Assembly (NCBI GenBank): GCA_029721515.1 | Contig: CM056559.1 | Coordinates: 1,179,501 to 1,243,500 of the forward strand | Origin: Synanceia verrucosa | Lineage: Eukaryota > Chordata > Actinopteri > Perciformes > Synanceiidae | DNA: 64,000 bases | Reading direction: 5' to 3' | Part shown: positions 59,345-64,000 of the stretch, piece by piece | Position numbering within the stretch: the stretch's first letter is position 1 | Layout of the letters: every line of letters begins with the position of its first letter | Notes under the pieces: model-generated | What the model saw: the letters and a program-made list of their open reading frames with translations, nothing else | Database searches by the model: none | What the model was told of the DNA's origin: nothing | Position numbers and translations under genes: made by a program

Positions 59345-61520
59345 AGCCATCAAAGCTCCAACCGCGGGTGCGCGCCGCGGTCGTTTTAATGAGAAGGAAG
59401 GAGGCGCGTTCACGAGGCGAGGGGGGCAGTCAGCCATCCAGCCGCGCGCGCATGCTCGAGACAGCAGGTGCCCGTTAAAGAAAAAAACTCATTTGCATTG
59501 CTAATGAGCCCCAAAAGGAAAAAAAATCTTCTAATATGGCGACAAAAACTCAACCAAGACACAACAATCAGTCTGCTTACTGAGCAACATTTGATATAAT
59601 AACAATAATAATAATTATTATAATTATAGAAATATTACAGCGGCAGAAAAAAAACGACATAACTGGAATATATATATTTTTTTTATTTATTAATTTATTT
59701 AAAGATGTTTTTGACCCACATCCAACAACAGAATCACTCTGCCCCCCAAACTAAAGAATAAATGATCGATTAATCAGACAATCCGTCATAATCAATAGCA
59801 ATATAAAAGAGCAGCGAGTGGAGGAGCCCATCATCAACAACATCAACAACAACAAGAACATCAACAACAACAAAGAGGCTCATTGAGCAAAACAAGTGAA
59901 GCGCCAAATTCCCAACAAGCTGCCGTGGAGAGAAAAGAGGCTCCATCCTTCCTGCAGCCCTGCAGCCTCCAGAGCCACTGCAGCAGGCCCAGCACAACAA
60001 CAATAAACAACAACAACAAACAACTATTAGAACTGTATGAACAGTGCACGGAGGGTCTGGCTGCTGACCTCGTTTGCGCACATGGACACTGAAGACTATG
60101 AGGTGATTTCAGTCTGTCGCCATGTGCGCTTTTTACACCAAAAATGGCTGATACCCCCCCCCCCCCCCAGCTCACTGCGCGCGCACCCTATAATAATCCC
60201 TATTTGTTAATATTATTTATCTTCATTTGGAATTTCTATTATATTTTTTGAGGAGGGGTTTCGTCCAGACACGCTGAACACGCACGCACGCACGCGCAGA
60301 TGACAGACTCACATGTCAGATTTAACGTTTGACCGAATGTGAGCAACAGACGCGCCTTCAGGGCAGCAGCAGCACGAGGGGGGATTTTAAAGACACAAAA
60401 TACACAGAAAACATAACAATCCACATCAGTGTATAAATATAGTTTATACAGTGTATAAAATGAACACTGTGGTCATGATAAATAAATATAAATAACATTT
60501 AATAATAGAAATAAATGTTATCATGCAGGGGAAGGAAAAGGCGCACAGCCTGACTGATCCGCGCGCTGCTCCGGTGCACTCCGATGGGAGGCTAAATTAT
60601 AGAAATAAACTATTTTTACATGAAAAAAGACAAATTTCATTTTTTGAAGGAGGGGGCGGTGCACGGTGCACGGACAGACCGCCGTGCGCAGCGTCGCCAA
60701 ACAAAACAACAGCCCCGTTCATTGTCCCCCTCACCGGAGACCCTCCAACCGCGACAAAAACAAGCCCCCCACCCTCCACCTCCACCTCCTTCACTACCTC
60801 CGGTCAGTCAGACCGCCGGTTAATTTGACCGTTAACGGGCTAATCGGCTCATCGCCATGAAACCGACCTGTAGCCTCGAACAGCGACAATAAAAACAAAG
60901 CAAACGGTTGATTTAGAGGAGGAGGAGGAGGAGGGAAACGAGACAAAGATGAAGACAAACAGCGAAAAGGAGGAGATGAGAGCAGAGCAGACAGAAAGAA
61001 ACGAGTCAAACAAACCTCCTTGCGTGCGCGTAAATCCGTTGCCAAGCGCGTGGAGAGAAAGGTAATAACAAGCTGCTGCTGCTGGACTGCTGGACTACAG
61101 CTCTCTCTCTCTCTCTCTCTCTGTCGCGCGCACCCTCGCGCGCACCCTCTCGTCCAATTGTGAGGGATGGAATTGGCGCGAGGGGGTCTCCGCCGTTGGC
61201 ACGTACAATCATGCACGGGACGCCCTCCTCACCACCTCGCTCACTCCCCTATGGTTGCCCCTGGCAACTATGTGGTTCCCCCCCCCCACCAAATCCTTCC
61301 TCAAAATTTCACCTGATCAAAAAACCCCATCATCTGTAACGTTTCCGTGCGCGCGACGTTTTAACCCTCCCCCACCAAAATAAAACAGAATAAATCAAAT
61401 CAAAATAAAAGCTGAGCTCAAACACTACAATAAAAGCAGCTCCACTCCTGCTGCTCCATTCAGGCTTTGTTTTGTGCCGGTGTGTGCGCGCGTGTGCACG
61501 TGTGGGCGTGCACGCGGAGG
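59345..61520 (-). promoter_or_regulatory. CpG-rich block, possible promoter and first exon of the AKAP-like gene
   Basis: CpG-dense patches (59360-59465, 60175-60185, 60280-60350, 60545-60570, 60650-60830, 61015-61210, 61340-61520) stand out from CpG-poor surroundings. Contains GCGCGCGCATGCTC (NRF-1-like, 59445-59458) and a perfect X-box palindrome GTTGCC-CCT-GGCAAC at 61254-61268. The AKAP-like coding exon needs an upstream non-coding exon and this is the only island upstream of it in the window. The link is inferred: I could not fix a first exon, and another gene to the right could own the island. Confidence 0.4.
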
Positions 61521-61710
61521 CAGGAGAACAATGGGGGCAAAGCCTGAAGAACAAGAGGAGGAGGAGGAGGCAGACCCCCTCCTCCTCACTTCTTTCTTTC
61601 ACATATCAACCATTCAGAAGATGAAGAGGAGGAGAGATGAATTTCAAAATGTCCACCAGATGAGACGTCACACCTGCAATGAGGCGTCCAGCAGTGGAGT
61701 CAACAACTTC

Positions 61711-63160
61711 TCTGAACATCTCTGAACACCTCCAGATGTCTCTGAACATCTCTGAACATCTCTGAACATCTCCAGATGTCTCTGAACATCTCCAGATGTC
61801 TCTGAACACCTCTAGATGTCTCTGAACATCTCTGAACATCTCTGAACACCTCCAGATGTCTCTGAACATCTCTGAACATCTCCAGATGTCTCTGAACATC
61901 TCCAGATGTCTCTGAACACCTCCAGATGTCTCTGAACATCTCCAGATGTCTCTGAACATCTCTGAACATCTCCAGATGTCTCTGAACACCTCTAGATGTC
62001 TCTGAACATCTCCAGATGTCTCTGAACATCTCTGAACACCTCCAGATGTCTCTGAACATCTCCAGATGTCTCTGAACATCTCTGAACATCTCCAGATGTC
62101 TCTGAACATCTCCAGATGTCTCTGAACATCTCTGAACATCTCTGAACATCTCCAGATGTCTCTGAACACCTCTAGATGTCTCTGAACATCTCTGAACATC
62201 TCCAGATGTCTCTGAACACCTCTAGATGTCTCTGAACATCTCCAGATGTCTCTGAACATCTCTGAACATCTCCAGATGTCTCTGAACATCTCTGAACATC
62301 TCCAGATGTCTCTGAACATCTCTGAACACCTCCAGATGTCTCTGAACATCTCCAGATGTCTCTGAACATCTCTGAACACCTCCAGATGTCTCTGAACATC
62401 TCCAGATGTCTCTGAACACCTCCAGATGTCTCTGAACACCTCCAGATGTCTCTGAACATCTCCAGATGTCTCTGAACATCTCTGAACACCTCCAGATGTC
62501 TCTGAACACCTCTAGATGTCTCTGAACATCTCTGAACATCTCCAGATGTCTCTGAACACCTCTAGATGTCTCTGAACATCTCCAGATGTCTCTGAACATC
62601 TCTGAACATCTCCAGATGTCTCTGAACATCTCTGAACATCTCCAGATGTCTCTGAACACCTCCAGATGTCTCTGAACATCTCTGAACATCTCCAGATGTC
62701 TCTGAACACCTCCAGATGTCTCTGAACATCTCTGAACATCTCTGAACACCTCCAGATGTCTCTGAACATCTCTGAACATCTCCAGATGTCTCTGAACATC
62801 TCCAGATGTCTCTGAACATCTCTGAACATCTCTGAACATCTCCAGATGTCTCTGAGCATCTCTGAACACCTCCAGATGTCTCTGAACATCTCCAGATGTC
62901 TCTGAACACCTCCAGATGTCTCTGAACATCTCTGAACATCTCTGAACACCTCCAGATGTCTCTGAACACCTCCAGATGTCTCTGAACATCTCCAGATGTC
63001 TCTGAACATCTCTGAACATCTCCAGATCTCTCTGAGCACCTCCAGATGTCTCTGAACATCTCTGAACACCTCCAGATGTCTCTGAACATCTCCAGATGTC
63101 TCTGAACATCTCTGAACATCTCTGAACACCTCCAGATGTCTCTGAACATCTCTGAACATG
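61711..63160. repeat. Decamer-lattice satellite array (145 x 10 bp)
   Basis: Composed of two 10-bp modules: A = TCTGAACATC (variant TCTGAACACC) and B = TCCAGATGTC (variant TCTAGATGTC). Every module stays in the same 10-bp register over 1,450 bp. Runs are one to three A followed by one B, giving 20-, 30- and 40-bp units. All three minus frames stay largely open because the array has almost no minus-strand stop codons, producing frames of up to 295 residues (MFRDIWRCSE, TSGDVQRHLE) that are artefacts. Confidence 0.95.
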
Positions 63161-64000
63161 ACGTTAAGGTGACGTTAAGGTGAAGTTAAAGTGACGTTAA
63201 GGTGACGTTAAGGTGTCTTAGGAGCAGCTCCTCCTGTTGATCAAACAATTGAAGCTCACAGAACCAGAGTCACAGCTGGATTCACTGTTAGTCACTGCTG
63301 AACACTAAAAACAGACAGAAAGTACCAGAAAACTCCTAATAAGATTCACTGTAACCACAGAACCAGAGATAGGAGGACAGGGATGTGTCACTCTGTTCCT
63401 GAATCTGAGGACGATTCAACATGACGGCCTGCAGCCTCCTTTTCTCCTCCTCCTGTTTCCTCTTTTACCTCCTCTGACCTTAAGAGAGGAGACAAGGAAA
63501 CAAGGAAAAGGAGACTAAGGAAGAGTCGAGGCTGTCTTGTATTACAGCGGCGATGATTCATCGATGTTAACCTCCTATAAACATGGATGTGTGGAGAACC
63601 AACGGCAGCAGATCAGGAACAGGTTATTCCACTTCCTGTCCGGCTGTTCGCTTCCCACCCTTTATTAAAGGCCACAGAAAATCTTCTCCAGAATACGCTG
63701 AAGGCCAGTCAGGCGAGTTTTAGTGCGTTTACTTCTGGACTCCATCATGTTGAGATGTAGAGGAAAGATAAGAAACCTCAGCGGCAGAAGTGCTGAGTCA
63801 TCGTTTCTGCTCCATATGTTCACCTAATGAGGATATCTGGACTGTAAACACATGAAACATTCATCAGTGTGAGGGTCAGTGGTAGTGATCACCAAGACAT
63901 TTTCAATATTTCTGTGACTCCTTAATCTGGGACCACAAATGTCTCAGAAATATTAAGAAGGAAATATTCCCACTGAAGAGTTCAGGAAGCAGATTATCTC
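63161..64000. other. Non-coding right flank
   Basis: Starts with a short (GACGTTAAGGT)n repeat to about 63215. The rest is single-copy-looking, with no exon I can support on either strand. Confidence 0.5.

Noticed and set aside
61606..63159. Five minus-strand frames of 149-295 residues (MFRDIWRCSETSGDVQRHLE type)
   Set aside because: All reading frames of the decamer array are open at once, so this is composition, not a gene. No start context, flanking exons or codon bias.
1..64000. CRISPR arrays, phage or prokaryotic defence systems, attachment sites, origins
   Set aside because: The window is vertebrate nuclear DNA. Tandem repeats here lack the repeat-spacer pattern and no prokaryotic genes are present.

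Overview
This is vertebrate nuclear DNA, almost certainly from a ray-finned (percomorph-like) teleost. The genes are split into many short exons with GT-AG introns, the protein sequences are fish-like, and the DNA is full of microsatellites, minisatellites, tRNA-derived SINEs and MITE-like elements. There are no operons, no CRISPR array and no prokaryotic features. Most long open frames are repeat artefacts. The real genes had to be rebuilt exon by exon from splice sites and phases.

Layout from left to right. (1) Positions 159-2401, minus strand: the 5' two thirds of a ribonuclease T2 gene (rnaset2 type), running off the left edge. (2) Positions 2400-5670: minisatellites and a very large ACT/ACC trinucleotide array. 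(3) Positions 5675-8475, plus: a complete four-exon gene for cytochrome c oxidase subunit 7A. (4) Positions 8476-13886: intergenic, with a SINE, a perfect hairpin plus 92-bp tandem duplication, and transposon-like DNA. (5) Positions 13887-19921, plus: a ten-exon gene for a type I membrane protein with five SRCR domains, one Ig-like domain and a transmembrane segment (CD163/M130-like). Its cytoplasmic tail may carry a one-base frameshift. (6) Positions 21380-32914, plus: a complete TMEM87 gene (tmem87b-like). It has 20 exon positions and an extra alternative exon 12. (7) Positions 33234-40517: intergenic sequence and a probable long 3' UTR. (8) Positions 40518-43065, minus: a 748-residue disordered, acidic, AKAP-like scaffold coded by two exons. 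Its promoter may be the CpG-rich block at about 59.3-61.5 kb. (9) Positions 43.3-61.5 kb: non-coding, with several dispersed fish repeat families and two GCT-type arrays in opposite orientation. (10) Positions 61711-63160: a 1.45-kb satellite-like array built on an exact 10-bp lattice.

The neighbouring genes do not form a pathway (endolysosomal RNase, mitochondrial respiratory subunit, immune scavenger receptor, Golgi seven-helix protein, kinase-anchoring scaffold).

Two observations in tmem87b stand out. First, two alternative, in-frame versions of exon 12 each end at an AT-type minor-spliceosome donor and share one AC acceptor with a consensus U12 branch site, so exclusive use would follow from splice-site chemistry. 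Second, the exon 5 donor has been amplified into a 1.4-kb minisatellite holding about 67 copies of CAG|GTGAG.
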